A stretch of DNA of 17,244 bases from JADDRA01 sp051005375 (GCA_051005375.1 JBPCJK010000048.1:1-17244), one strand, 5' to 3'; numbered from the stretch's first letter, positions 1-7,051 are shown. The notes: a model not told the origin generated them from the letters alone. Translations and numbers: made by a program.

Positions 1-226
1 TGGCGGGGGGGGGGGGTTTTTCTCCGACACATTGGCGTTTCTCCGCCGAGCCTTGTCGAGCTCCGGCCGGGCGGCGGAGCCACCCGTCCTCCGCGCTGAA
101 CACTTGCTGGCGGGCTGCGCCCGCTGGGCCGACATCCAGGGGGGCCGCCTTGGGCGGCGGGTGTGGCCGTAGGCCCGCGCCACACGGACCGACGCCCATC
201 GGCCGGACCCGTCGGACTGACGTGGC
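1..226. other. Gene-free left edge with G-run and hairpin
   Basis: No gene is supported here. The window opens with a run of 12 G (5-16) followed directly by five T (17-21), unlike anything else in the window. A perfect 7-base inverted repeat, GTGTGGC (161-167) and GCCACAC (179-185), could form a hairpin with an 11-base loop. Inside it GGCC-GTA-GGCC (165-175) offers an alternative fold. A shorter GCCGCC/GGCGGC stem (144-158) lies just before. None is followed by a T-run, so a terminator or leader structure is possible but unproven. A frame open from the left edge to a TAG at 170-172 resembles no family I know. Confidence 0.35.
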
Positions 227-928
227 GTGAGCTCCTTGACCAGCCCGGAGGGCGGGGGCAGCCATCGGTCACGGTCGAGCTATCGGGGCGAGCTCAACCA
301 GCTCCGACTCCAGGTCGAAGTCATGGCCATGCGGGTGGCCGAGGCGCTGGTGCGCATGAGCGGGGTGCTGTCCACCGGCGATCCGGCGATGGCGGAGCAG
401 GCGCTGGCCGCTGATGATGAGATCGACGCCATGTTGGTGTCGCTGACCGAGCGCTGCTACGACCTCATCCGTCGCGAGTCCCCGGTGGCGTCGGACCTGC
501 GCTTCCTGGTATCGGTGCTGCGGGTCCTGGAGGAGCTCGAGCGGATCGGGGACCTGGCGCTGCGGGTGGTGAAGCAGGCGCCGGACCTGCCCCTGGTGGT
601 GGCGCACCCCCCGATGTTCCGTACGCTCCAGGACATGGCTGGCGTGGCCCAGGCCCTCTACCGCACCGCTCTCGACGCCTGGTCCTCCCAGGACATCAGC
701 GCCGCCTGCAACCTGGCTGAGCGCAACCGGGTGATGGATCTCCACTACGCCGCGCTCCTCGAGCATATCCTCGGCCTCGAGGGGCCGGCCGCCGCCCAAC
801 TGGCCGTGGCCAGCGTCCTCATCGGCCGAGCCCTCGAGCGCATCGCCGATCACACCGTGATCGTGGGCGAGCGCCTGCGCTACCTGCTCACCGGCGACCC
901 CGCCTACCTGGCCGCCGAGATCCGATGA
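227..928 (+). CDS. phoU: PhoU family phosphate signalling protein (first copy)
   Basis: This is a 233-residue cytoplasmic PhoU protein. The family restrains the phosphate-responsive sensor kinase, usually together with the Pst transporter, when phosphate is plentiful. The sequence shows the two three-helix repeats typical of PhoU. The first has the acidic/arginine signature ELERIGDLALRV (about residues 104-115), and the second has RALERIADHTVIVGERLRYL (about 203-222). Both keep the E...D pattern that binds metal clusters in known structures. Homology begins near residue 19 (YRGELNQLRLQ), so the first 18 residues are an extension or the GTG start is wrong. No good ribosome site or -10 box precedes it, so transcription may arrive from outside the window. 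A second, divergent PhoU gene follows after 37 bases. Confidence 0.88.
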   Translation: MSSLTSPEGGGSHRSRSSYRGELNQLRLQVEVMAMRVAEALVRMSGVLSTGDPAMAEQALAADDEIDAMLVSLTERCYDLIRRESPVASDLRFLVSVLRVLEELERIGDLALRVVKQAPDLPLVVAHPPMFRTLQDMAGVAQALYRTALDAWSSQDISAACNLAERNRVMDLHYAALLEHILGLEGPAAAQLAVASVLIGRALERIADHTVIVGERLRYLLTGDPAYLAAEIR

Positions 929-965
929 CGGCCCCGATGACGGCGCTGCTGGCGGGGGCACGCTG

Positions 966-1709
966 ATGGCCGTGGAAATCCGCAAGAGCTTCCACCAGGC
1001 CCTCGACGAGGTAGGCCATGACATCGTGCGCATGGCAGGGATGGTCACCGAAGCCCTGGGCAAGGCCACCCAGGCGCTGCTCGACGCCGACCTGGCCGTG
1101 GCCGAGGAGATCATCACCGGCGACGACCTGCTCGACGCCCTCACCCTCGACATCGAGGAGCGCTGCTACCAGCTCCTGACCCTGCAGCAACCCATGGCCA
1201 CCGACATGCGGGCCGTGGTCACCGCCATCCGCCTCACCGCCGAGATCGAGCGCTCGGGCGATCTCGTAGCCAACATCATGAAGGCCACTCGGCGCTTGTA
1301 CGGCGTCGAGTTCGATCCCAAGGTCCGAGGCCTCATCGAGCGGTTGGGTCAGCAGGTCCACCGCCTGTTCCGGCTCTCCATCGACTCCTACGTCGACCGC
1401 GACGACAACTTGGCGGCGGCCATCGACGACATGGACGACACTGTCGACGACCTCCACGTGGACTACATCCAAGCCATCCTCGAGACCCACGAGCGGGGCG
1501 CCGTCGCCCTCCAGAACGCGGTGCAGCTGGCCCTGGTGGGCCGGTTCTACGAGCGCATCGGCGATCACGCCGTGAACATCGGAGAGCGGGTGCAGTACAT
1601 GGTCACGGGCTGGTTGCCCGAGCACGCCGGAGCCGCCCGTCAGGCGGTACGAGAGGCGTCACCTGACGGTCCTCCCCTTGGGTCCAGCGAGTCGTTCGGA
1701 AGCTCCTGA
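966..1709 (+). CDS. phoU: PhoU family phosphate signalling protein (second copy)
   Basis: This is a 247-residue cytoplasmic PhoU homologue, clearly paralogous to the preceding gene but well diverged. It opens directly with the usual family N-terminus (IRKSFHQALDEVGHDIVRMA). Both repeats are intact: EIERSGDLVANIMK (about residues 93-106) and RFYERIGDHAVNIGERVQYM (about 193-212). About 30 polar, low-complexity residues follow the second repeat. A G-rich stretch (953-957) lies 8 bases before the ATG and is the only ribosome-site candidate. The stop overlaps the next gene's start by one base (TGATG), which indicates one transcription unit with surE. Next to a SenX3-RegX3-like pair, the two copies probably play roles like the mycobacterial PhoY1/PhoY2 proteins. 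Division of labour between them cannot be read from the sequence. Confidence 0.9.
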   Translation: MAVEIRKSFHQALDEVGHDIVRMAGMVTEALGKATQALLDADLAVAEEIITGDDLLDALTLDIEERCYQLLTLQQPMATDMRAVVTAIRLTAEIERSGDLVANIMKATRRLYGVEFDPKVRGLIERLGQQVHRLFRLSIDSYVDRDDNLAAAIDDMDDTVDDLHVDYIQAILETHERGAVALQNAVQLALVGRFYERIGDHAVNIGERVQYMVTGWLPEHAGAARQAVREASPDGPPLGSSESFGSS

Positions 1710-2512
1710 TGCGGGTCCTGGTGACCAACGACGACGGGGTGCGCACACCGGGCATCGCCGCCCTGGCCATGGCCGTGGTCGAAGCCGGCCACGACGTGGT
1801 GGTGGCTGCCCCCTGCGACGACCGCAGCGGGGCCAGCGCCGCCATCGGCGGGATGGACGCCGATGAGACGATCGAGGTGGAGCCGGTGGAGCTGGCGGGC
1901 CTGGCCGGGGTTCCCTGCTACGCCGTTTCCGGGGCACCGGCGCTCATCGTCATCGCCGCCAGCCTGGGCGGCTTCGGCCCACCTCCGGCGCTGGTCACCT
2001 CGGGCATCAACCCCGGCCTCAACACCGGCCGGGCGGTCCTGCACTCGGGGACGGTGGGGGCGGCGCTCAGCGCCGCCAACCTCGGTCGCTCCGGGCTGGC
2101 CGTGAGCCTCGGCGTCGGTAGCTGCTTCCACTGGTCGACGGCGGCCTCGTTGGCGGTGACCGCCCTCGACTGGCTGGCGGGCCAGCCGGCTCGCAGTGTG
2201 ATCAACCTCAACGTGCCCAACGTCGAGCTCGAAGAGCTTCGAGGGGTGCGCGACGCCTCCCTGGCCCCGTTCGGAACGGTGCGGGCGGCGCTGGTGGACT
2301 CCCAGGGCACGGGCCTGCAGGTGGAGCTGGCCGGCGAGGGCGAGGCTGGCCACGGCGAGGCTGGCCACGGCGATGAACCACCACCCGACAGCGACACCGC
2401 CCTCGTGCAGGCGGGCTGGGCCACGACCAGCTTTCTGACCGGAATCGGTGCAATCGGCCGACCTGAGGTAGCGGCGGCCATCCAACACGGGCTGCTCGCC
2501 CGCTCGGGATAG
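1709..2512 (+). CDS. surE: 5'/3'-nucleotidase SurE
   Basis: SurE is a cytoplasmic metal-dependent phosphatase. The family dephosphorylates nucleoside 5'- and 3'-monophosphates, and the E. coli enzyme also cleaves short polyphosphate. The 267-residue product starts with MRVLVTNDDG, carrying the metal-binding pair D8-D9. It also has S40 in the DDRSGAS loop and N101 in SGINPGLNTG, matching the four ligands of known SurE structures. The conserved HSGTVGAAL segment follows (112-120). A Shine-Dalgarno site GGAAG (1698-1702) lies 6 bases before the ATG, which supports this start. It overlaps the upstream phoU stop by one base. Its place between phoU and the sensor kinase suggests a link to phosphate or polyphosphate metabolism, which is inference. 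Near the C-terminus is a short Glu-Ala-Gly-His-Gly tandem insertion. Confidence 0.93.
   Translation: MRVLVTNDDGVRTPGIAALAMAVVEAGHDVVVAAPCDDRSGASAAIGGMDADETIEVEPVELAGLAGVPCYAVSGAPALIVIAASLGGFGPPPALVTSGINPGLNTGRAVLHSGTVGAALSAANLGRSGLAVSLGVGSCFHWSTAASLAVTALDWLAGQPARSVINLNVPNVELEELRGVRDASLAPFGTVRAALVDSQGTGLQVELAGEGEAGHGEAGHGDEPPPDSDTALVQAGWATTSFLTGIGAIGRPEVAAAIQHGLLARSG
2339..2368 (+). repeat. Two exact tandem 15-bp units inside surE
   Basis: The unit GGCGAGGCTGGCCAC occurs twice head to tail (2339-2353 and 2354-2368), and a partial third copy (GGCGA) follows. It is in frame and encodes two Glu-Ala-Gly-His-Gly-like units in a probably disordered loop near the SurE C-terminus. Confidence 0.85.
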
Positions 2513-2522
2513 GTTCGGCGTC
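2510..2522 (+). promoter_or_regulatory. Probable leaderless promoter of senX3-regX3 (-10 box)
   Basis: TAGGTT (2510-2515) fits the actinobacterial TANNNT -10 form. It stands exactly 7 bases before the GTG start at 2523, so transcription would begin at the start codon. The TAG of the box is also the surE stop codon. No convincing -35 is visible. Confidence 0.45.
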
Positions 2523-3752
2523 GTGGGGGCAGCGCTCGCCGCCATGGCCGTGGTGACGTTGACGTCGATCGTCGCCCTGATCGCCATGCTGCGCCAGCGC
2601 CGGGATGTCCGACGACGGGTGGGTGACGTCGCTGACCAGCTCCTTGCAGGCCAGGGGGCGACGGTGAGGGGCCAGGGAGTCGAAGCGGCCCTGGGGGGCT
2701 TGGAGCGGGCAGCAGAGGTGGACACCGGACGCCTACACCAGGCTCGAGCGGCGGCTGCCCGCCTGGCCGCAGCCCTCCAGGCCATCCCCCAGGGGGTGGT
2801 GGTGTGCGACCGGGCCGGCGTCGAGGTGTTCCGCAACCCGGCAGCCGTGACCTATGCCGGCGGCCGCCACGCCGAGGCCCTGGTGGAGCAGGCCATCCAG
2901 GAGCAGCTCGCTACCCTTGGCACCGGCACCCACCGGCGCACCCTCGAGCTCTACGGCCCACCTCGGCGGGTGTTGCTCATCTCCACCTTTGATCTCGCTG
3001 GGGCCGAGGGCGGGGCGCTGGTGGTGGTCGACGACGTGTCGGAGCGGCGGCGGCTGGAGGCCATGCGCCGAGACTTCGTCGCCAACATCAGCCACGAGCT
3101 CAAGACCCCCGTCGGCGCCCTCGGCCTGCTGGCCGACACCATCGCCGCCGAGGACGATGCCAGCGTCACCAGGCGGCTGTCCCAACGCATGACCGGCGAG
3201 GCCTTCCGGGTCGGGCGCATCATCGACGACCTCCTCGACCTCAGCCGCATCGAGGCCGAGGAGGCGCCTCGGCGGGAACCCGTCCCTGTGCACCTGGTGG
3301 TTGCCGAAGCCGTAGCCCGGGTGCGACCACTGGCCCAGGCCCGCGGGATAGTGGTCGAGACCGAGGAGCTCCCGCGCTGGCACACGGTGCAGGGCGACCA
3401 GCGCCAGCTGGTGTCGGCTGTCGCCAACCTGTTGGACAACGCCTGCAAGTACAGCGACGAGGGCTCCACCGTCGAGCTGCGGTCATGGGCCGACGGCAAC
3501 GAGGTGGAGCTCGAGGTGCGCGACCACGGGATCGGCATCCCCGGCCGTGATCTGGAGCGGGTCTTCGAGCGCTTCTACCGGGTTGACCGAGCTCGGAGCA
3601 GGGAGACCGGGGGAACGGGCCTCGGCCTGGCCATCGTCCGCCACGTCGCCACCAACCACAGGGGCCAGGTCCGGGTGGTCTCCCGGGAGGGAGAGGGATC
3701 CGTGTTCACCCTGAGGCTGCCGGTGGCATCAGGCCTGGCGGTGGCTGGATGA
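2523..3752 (+). CDS. senX3: SenX3-like sensor histidine kinase
   Basis: This 409-residue membrane sensor kinase is predicted to autophosphorylate and pass phosphate to the adjacent RegX3-like regulator. From the N-terminus it has one hydrophobic segment (about residues 4-22), a linker, and a PAS-like region (about 83-172). The HisKA domain follows, with DFVANISHELKTP and phospho-acceptor H191. The HATPase_c domain has an N box ANLLDN (301-306), a G1 box DHGIGIP (334-340) and a G2 box GGTGLGLA (363-370). Length and layout match mycobacterial SenX3 (about 410 residues), which responds to phosphate limitation. The GTG start is supported by the -10 box 7 bases upstream. The next gene starts inside the stop codon (ATGA, 3749-3752). 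Tandem phoU genes upstream strengthen the phosphate assignment, although orthology is judged from architecture and context only. Confidence 0.88.
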   Translation: MGAALAAMAVVTLTSIVALIAMLRQRRDVRRRVGDVADQLLAGQGATVRGQGVEAALGGLERAAEVDTGRLHQARAAAARLAAALQAIPQGVVVCDRAGVEVFRNPAAVTYAGGRHAEALVEQAIQEQLATLGTGTHRRTLELYGPPRRVLLISTFDLAGAEGGALVVVDDVSERRRLEAMRRDFVANISHELKTPVGALGLLADTIAAEDDASVTRRLSQRMTGEAFRVGRIIDDLLDLSRIEAEEAPRREPVPVHLVVAEAVARVRPLAQARGIVVETEELPRWHTVQGDQRQLVSAVANLLDNACKYSDEGSTVELRSWADGNEVELEVRDHGIGIPGRDLERVFERFYRVDRARSRETGGTGLGLAIVRHVATNHRGQVRVVSREGEGSVFTLRLPVASGLAVAG

Positions 3753-4465
3753 CCGCTGTCGAGGCCCCGATCACCGTGCTGTTGGTGGAAGACGAGGAGT
3801 CCTTCGTCGACGCCCTGGTGGTGGGTCTCCAGCGGGAGGGCTACCAGGTCCGGGTGGCCCGCGACGGCGCCGAGGCTCTGGAGCTGTTCGATCTGGTGCA
3901 GCCCGCCCTGGTGTTGCTCGACGTGATGCTTCCCAAGTTGTCCGGCATCGACGTGTGCCGCGCCCTTCGGGCCCGTTCCGAGGTCCCCATCATCATGGTC
4001 ACCGCCCGGTCCACGGAGATCGACACCGTGGTCGGGCTGGAGGTCGGTGCCGACGACTACGTGTCCAAGCCCTACCGCTTGCGCGAGTTGGTGGCTCGCA
4101 TGCGGGCGGCGCTGCGTCGGGTCCCCCTGCACGAGGTCGGTGGCGACGAAGGGGGTGATGGAGTTGTGGAGGTGGGCGACGTGCGCCTCGACGCGGAGCG
4201 CCACGAAGTGGTTGTGCGGGGCTGCGAGGTCACCCTCCCGCTCAAGGAGTTCGAGCTGCTGGAGCTCTTATTGGGCAACGCTGGTCGGGTCCTGACCCGG
4301 GAGACCCTCATCGACCGGGTGTGGGGTGTCGACTACGTGGGCGACACCAAGACCCTCGACGTCCACGTCAAGCGCCTCCGCTCCAAGGTGGAGGACGACC
4401 CCGCCGCTCCACGGAGGATCACGACCATCCGAGGCCTCGGCTACAAGTACGAGCGGCCCAAGTAA
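3749..4465 (+). CDS. regX3: RegX3-like OmpR/PhoB-family response regulator
   Basis: This 238-residue DNA-binding response regulator is the likely partner of the preceding kinase. The receiver domain (about 8-120) has the acidic pocket E14-D15, phospho-acceptor D58 in LLDVMLP, T85 in IIMVTARS and K107 in VSKPYR. The C-terminal winged-helix domain (about 138-235) ends in the typical RLRSKVEDD...TIRGLGYKYE signature. The four-base ATGA overlap with the kinase gene indicates translational coupling. In mycobacteria RegX3 activates phosphate-starvation genes including pst and phoA, and PhoU-type proteins oppose this. A hairpin 3 bases after the TAA stop suggests that the phosphate unit ends here. 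Confidence 0.92.
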   Translation: MTAVEAPITVLLVEDEESFVDALVVGLQREGYQVRVARDGAEALELFDLVQPALVLLDVMLPKLSGIDVCRALRARSEVPIIMVTARSTEIDTVVGLEVGADDYVSKPYRLRELVARMRAALRRVPLHEVGGDEGGDGVVEVGDVRLDAERHEVVVRGCEVTLPLKEFELLELLLGNAGRVLTRETLIDRVWGVDYVGDTKTLDVHVKRLRSKVEDDPAAPRRITTIRGLGYKYERPK

Positions 4466-4467
4466 AT

Positions 4468-4492
4468 CACCGGCGAACCAGAGGTTCGGGTG
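4468..4492 (+). terminator. Hairpin after regX3, possible terminator
   Basis: CGAACC (4474-4479), loop AGA and GGTTCG (4483-4488) form a perfect 6-bp stem. It is extended by CACC (4468-4471) pairing with GGTG (4489-4492) across a two-base GG bulge, giving 10 pairs. It lies 3 bases after the stop codon. There is no T-run, so it would be a non-canonical terminator or a 3'-end stabiliser. Confidence 0.45.
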
Positions 4493-4523
4493 GCCAACGG
4501 GAGGATGAGCGTAGGCATCCGCG

Positions 4524-4558
4524 CTGGCACTTCGGGGGCCGCCTCTACCATGGCCGTT
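4524..4558 (+). promoter_or_regulatory. Probable leaderless promoter of the MFS gene
   Basis: CTGGCA (4524-4529) matches TTGACA at four of six positions. It is separated by 16 bases from TACCAT (4546-4551), a good TANNNT -10. The GTG at 4559 follows 7 bases later, which is leaderless geometry. Confidence 0.45.
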
Positions 4559-5875
4559 GTGGACGCCCCTTCCGGCTGGCGTGCGCTGTCGGCGCCGCAG
4601 GCGTCGTCGGGTGGCGTCTCGCCGTTCGCCCGGCTGGCTCGGGCCCACGCCCTGTCCACCGCCGGCGACACGCTCGTGGCCACCGCCCTGGCCGGGTCGC
4701 TGTTCTTCTCGATCTCGCCGGACGCGGCCCGGACCCGGGTGGCGCTGTACCTGGTCCTCACCATGGCCCCCTTCGCCCTGGTGGCGCCACTCATCGGGCC
4801 GTGGATCGACCGCAAGGCCGGTGGTCGTCGGACCATGGTGCTCCTCTCATGCGCCGTGCGGGCCGGTGTGTGCCTGCTCATGACCGACGACATGAACGGT
4901 CTGCTGCTCTTCCCCGAGGCCTTCGCCGTGCTCGTGCTGGGCAAGGGCTACCAGGTGGCTCGGGCTTCGTTGGTGCCGGGGCTGGTCCGCGACGAGTCAC
5001 AACTGGTGGAGGCCAACTCCAAGCTGGTGTTGATCAGCGGCGTGGTGGGCCTCATCGCTGCCGTGCCCGGGGTGGCCCTGCTCCAGTTGGGCCCGTCGTG
5101 GGTGCTGGGAGCGGCCACGATCGTCTTCGCCGCCGGGACCCTCACCGCCTATCGCATCCCCCGCACCCGGGTGGCGGTGGAGCGGGCCGGGCCTGTTGAG
5201 CGGGCGGAGCTGCGGGGGGCGGGCATCCTGCTGGCGGCCAGCGCCATGGCCGTCCTGCGGGGGGTGGTCGGCTTCCTCGCCTTTCTGGTCGCCTTCGCTC
5301 TGCGCGGCGACGGCGCACCGGCGTGGTGGTTCGGCGTGGTCCTGGCTGCCAGCGCCCTCGGGGCGTTGGCCGGGGCCGGTGTGGCCCCCCGGTTGCGCCG
5401 GGTGGTCGTCGAGGAGCGCATCCTGCTCGGCTGCCTGGTGGTCGTGGCCGGGTCGGCACTGGCGATGCTCTGGCTCGATGGACGGCTCGGGGCGGCGGTG
5501 TTGGCGGCAGTGGTGGGGGTGGGAGCCACCGCCGGCAAGCTGTGCTTCGACTCCATCGTGCAGCGGGATGCGCCCGACGCCAACCAGGGCCGGTCATTCG
5601 CCCGGTTCGAGACCCGCTTCCAACTGGTGTGGGTCGCGGGCGCCTTCGTGCCCGTGGTCCTGCCCGTTCCGCTGCCCGTGGGCTACGTCGGGATTGTCGT
5701 CACCACCGCGGCGGCGGCGTTCCTGTACGCTACCGGACGGCGCATCAGCACGGCTCGGTTGGCCGCCGCCGGCAAGGCCCTTGCCTCCCGTCGGCTGGGC
5801 GACCGGGACGTCGGACCTGACCGCAGCGGGCCGGCCAGGCAGGCGGACGAGGCGACCCGATCGTCGGGGCCATGA
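4559..5875 (+). CDS. MFS-type transporter
   Basis: This roughly 438-residue polytopic inner-membrane protein is of the major facilitator superfamily, resembling the MFS_3/enterobactin-exporter-like group of drug or metabolite exporters. About a dozen hydrophobic segments are visible. The loop between helices 2 and 3 reads GPWIDRKAGGRRTMV, a recognisable form of the MFS G-x-x-x-D-R motif. The substrate cannot be inferred. The C-terminal tail of about 45 residues is charged and probably cytoplasmic. I chose the GTG at 4559 because a TACCAT -10 box ends 7 bases before it. The in-frame GTG at 4490 and ATGs at 4505 and 4550 are alternatives. The 4490 start has a GAGG five bases upstream, but both lie inside the post-regX3 hairpin. 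Its stop overlaps the next gene (ATGA), so the two are coupled. Confidence 0.8.
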   Translation: MDAPSGWRALSAPQASSGGVSPFARLARAHALSTAGDTLVATALAGSLFFSISPDAARTRVALYLVLTMAPFALVAPLIGPWIDRKAGGRRTMVLLSCAVRAGVCLLMTDDMNGLLLFPEAFAVLVLGKGYQVARASLVPGLVRDESQLVEANSKLVLISGVVGLIAAVPGVALLQLGPSWVLGAATIVFAAGTLTAYRIPRTRVAVERAGPVERAELRGAGILLAASAMAVLRGVVGFLAFLVAFALRGDGAPAWWFGVVLAASALGALAGAGVAPRLRRVVVEERILLGCLVVVAGSALAMLWLDGRLGAAVLAAVVGVGATAGKLCFDSIVQRDAPDANQGRSFARFETRFQLVWVAGAFVPVVLPVPLPVGYVGIVVTTAAAAFLYATGRRISTARLAAAGKALASRRLGDRDVGPDRSGPARQADEATRSSGP

Positions 5876-6363
5876 GGGTCGTGGCGTTGGCCGACACCCA
5901 CCTGCGGTCAGGGTCGAGCCGTCGGTTACCTGACGCCGTGCTGGCCGAGGTGGAGCACGCCCAAGTGGTGCTCCACGCCGGTGACGTGGTAGATGGCGCC
6001 GTCCTCGACCTGCTGTCGGCGCACGCCCCCACCCACGCCGTGCTGGGCAACAACGACCACGACCTCGTCGGCACCCTGGCCGAGCGTCTGGTACTCGACC
6101 TCGGCGGCGTGCGGGTGGGGATGGTCCACGACAGCGGTCCCCGTCAAGGTCGGGAGGGCCGACTGCGACGGATGTTCCCCGACGCCGACCTGGTCGTGTT
6201 CGGCCACAGCCACATCCCCTGGAACGCCCCTGGCCTCGACGGCCAGTGGCTCCTCAACCCGGGCTCGCCCACGCAGCGCCGTTCCCAACCCCATCCCACC
6301 TTCGCCACCGTCGACCTGGTGGAGGGCCAGATCACATCGGTGGAGATCGTGGCCATCGGGTAG
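5872..6363 (+). CDS. YfcE/MJ0936-type metallophosphoesterase
   Basis: This 163-residue cytoplasmic phosphodiesterase belongs to the small YfcE/MJ0936 branch of calcineurin-like metallophosphoesterases, which use two metal ions to cleave phosphodiesters. All core motifs are present in order: D8-T-H10, GD at 37-38, GNND at 59-62, the H86 region (GMVHDS) and GHSH at 111-114. The family-typical LLNPGSPTQRR segment follows. The length is normal for the family. The physiological substrate is unknown for most members. The ATG overlaps the transporter stop by four bases, so the protein is made coupled to the MFS gene. A functional link is possible but not shown. It converges on the toxin gene, with 18 bases between the two stops. 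Confidence 0.9.
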   Translation: MRVVALADTHLRSGSSRRLPDAVLAEVEHAQVVLHAGDVVDGAVLDLLSAHAPTHAVLGNNDHDLVGTLAERLVLDLGGVRVGMVHDSGPRQGREGRLRRMFPDADLVVFGHSHIPWNAPGLDGQWLLNPGSPTQRRSQPHPTFATVDLVEGQITSVEIVAIG

Positions 6364-6381
6364 TGCGTTGTCGCAGCTTCC

Positions 6382-6762
6382 TCAGCCCAGAGGGAGGAGA
6401 TCGACGTCGTAGCCGGCCATACGGTCGTCGACGCTGACCAGTGTGAGACCTTCTGTCCGGGCTTGGGCGATGAGCATTCGGTCGAAGGGATCGCCGTGAT
6501 GGAGAGGGAGGCCTCCGGCTGCGATGGCGTGGCTGGCGGTGATGGCGAGGGCCGCGAAGTGGTTGGCTTCCAAGGCGTCGAGGAGATCCTCAGGCGCCTC
6601 CAGCCTGCCGGCCGCCCTCTTGATGGCGATCTCCCATGCCGTGGCTGCCGACACGGCGACGCTGGTCTCGGAGTCAGTGATGGCCTCGGCAGCGCGCGGA
6701 GGCAACGTCGGGTCATCGCCCAGCCACCACAGCAGGATGTGGGTGTCGAGGAGAAGGATCAC
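6382..6762 (-). CDS. vapC: VapC-type PIN-domain toxin ribonuclease
   Basis: This 126-residue PIN-domain protein of the type II toxin VapC family is a Mg2+-dependent RNase that typically cuts tRNA or rRNA when freed from its antitoxin. The acidic active-site residues are visible: D6 in LLLDTHILLWWL, E44 in AATAWEIAIK, D91/D94 in HHGDPFDRMLIAQA and D112 in LVSVDDRM. The LDTHxxLWW opening and the DPFDR motif place it in the subgroup usually paired with Phd/YefM-like antitoxins. The start is the GTG at 6762-6760, overlapping the antitoxin stop as GTGA. The frame stays open far upstream, but that extension lies antisense or out of frame to other genes and is not coding. RNA target unknown. Confidence 0.9.
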   Translation of the reverse strand: MILLLDTHILLWWLGDDPTLPPRAAEAITDSETSVAVSAATAWEIAIKRAAGRLEAPEDLLDALEANHFAALAITASHAIAAGGLPLHHGDPFDRMLIAQARTEGLTLVSVDDRMAGYDVDLLPLG

Positions 6763-6998
6763 TCGTGGTCGCCACGGAAAGCAGTAGCGATGTCGTCGGG
6801 GAGCTCGTCGAAGCCAGGGGCGATGTGGACTTGTCCGGCCCAGTAGCCGGGCTGGCGTGGGGAGCGCGGGCGGGGAGGAACGATCCGGGCCACGACATGC
6901 CCGGCCCGGGCGATCTCGACCTCTTGCGCTTCGCCGGACTCGACCGCCGCCACCAGTCGTGACAGGTTGGTCTTCGCTTCGTGCATGTTCACTCGCAC
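6759..6998 (-). CDS. vapB: Phd/YefM-type antitoxin of the VapBC pair
   Basis: This 79-residue antitoxin should bind DNA through its N-terminal half and neutralise the PIN toxin through its C-terminal tail. The N-terminus MRVNMHEAKTNLSRLVAAVE is a textbook Phd/YefM signature, followed by EIARAGHVVARIVP. The acidic C-terminal stretch (GFDELPDDIATAF) is the probable toxin-wrapping segment. The GTG start at 6998 is supported by a -10 box TAAGCT six bases upstream, and the ATG at 6986 is a less likely alternative. Antitoxin comes first and overlaps the toxin by four bases, the standard order for keeping antitoxin in excess. The dyad over the promoter is the obvious autoregulatory site. Confidence 0.9.
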   Translation of the reverse strand: MRVNMHEAKTNLSRLVAAVESGEAQEVEIARAGHVVARIVPPRPRSPRQPGYWAGQVHIAPGFDELPDDIATAFRGDHE

Positions 6999-7033
6999 GG
7001 TCGCAGCTTAGCTCAGATCGCCCCACGTGGCTA
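6999..7033 (-). promoter_or_regulatory. Promoter of the vapBC operon
   Basis: Read on the minus strand, TAGCCA (7033-7028) matches four of six bases of TTGACA. A 17-base spacer leads to TAAGCT (7010-7005), and six bases then precede the antitoxin GTG. The mRNA is predicted to be leaderless or nearly so. Confidence 0.5.
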
Positions 7034-7051
7034 GCTAGATTAGCTAAGCTG
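7004..7051. promoter_or_regulatory. Dyad operator candidate for VapB/VapBC
   Basis: A perfect 10-base inverted repeat, CAGCTTAGCT (7004-7013) and AGCTAAGCTG (7042-7051), flanks an 8-base palindrome CCACGTGG (7023-7030). The outer arms lie in an unusually A/T-rich patch with repeated TAGCTA hexamers (7032-7037 and 7041-7046). One arm covers the -10 box, so binding would block transcription. This is the expected layout for toxin-antitoxin autoregulation. Confidence 0.6.

Noticed and set aside
1..172. Open frame entering from the left edge and ending at TAG 170-172 as a possible partial gene
   Set aside because: Only about 56 codons are visible, no family is recognisable, and it runs through the suspicious poly-G tract.
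269..2836. Long minus-strand open frames (269-1153, 888-1625, 1640-2836) opposite phoU, phoU and surE
   Set aside because: They are antisense to well-recognised genes, show His/Gly/Arg-rich low-complexity products without family features, and are expected by chance in DNA with such GC-rich third positions.
6364..6375. TGCG-TTGT-CGCA hairpin between the phosphodiesterase and vapC stops
   Set aside because: A four-base stem is too weak to call a terminator.
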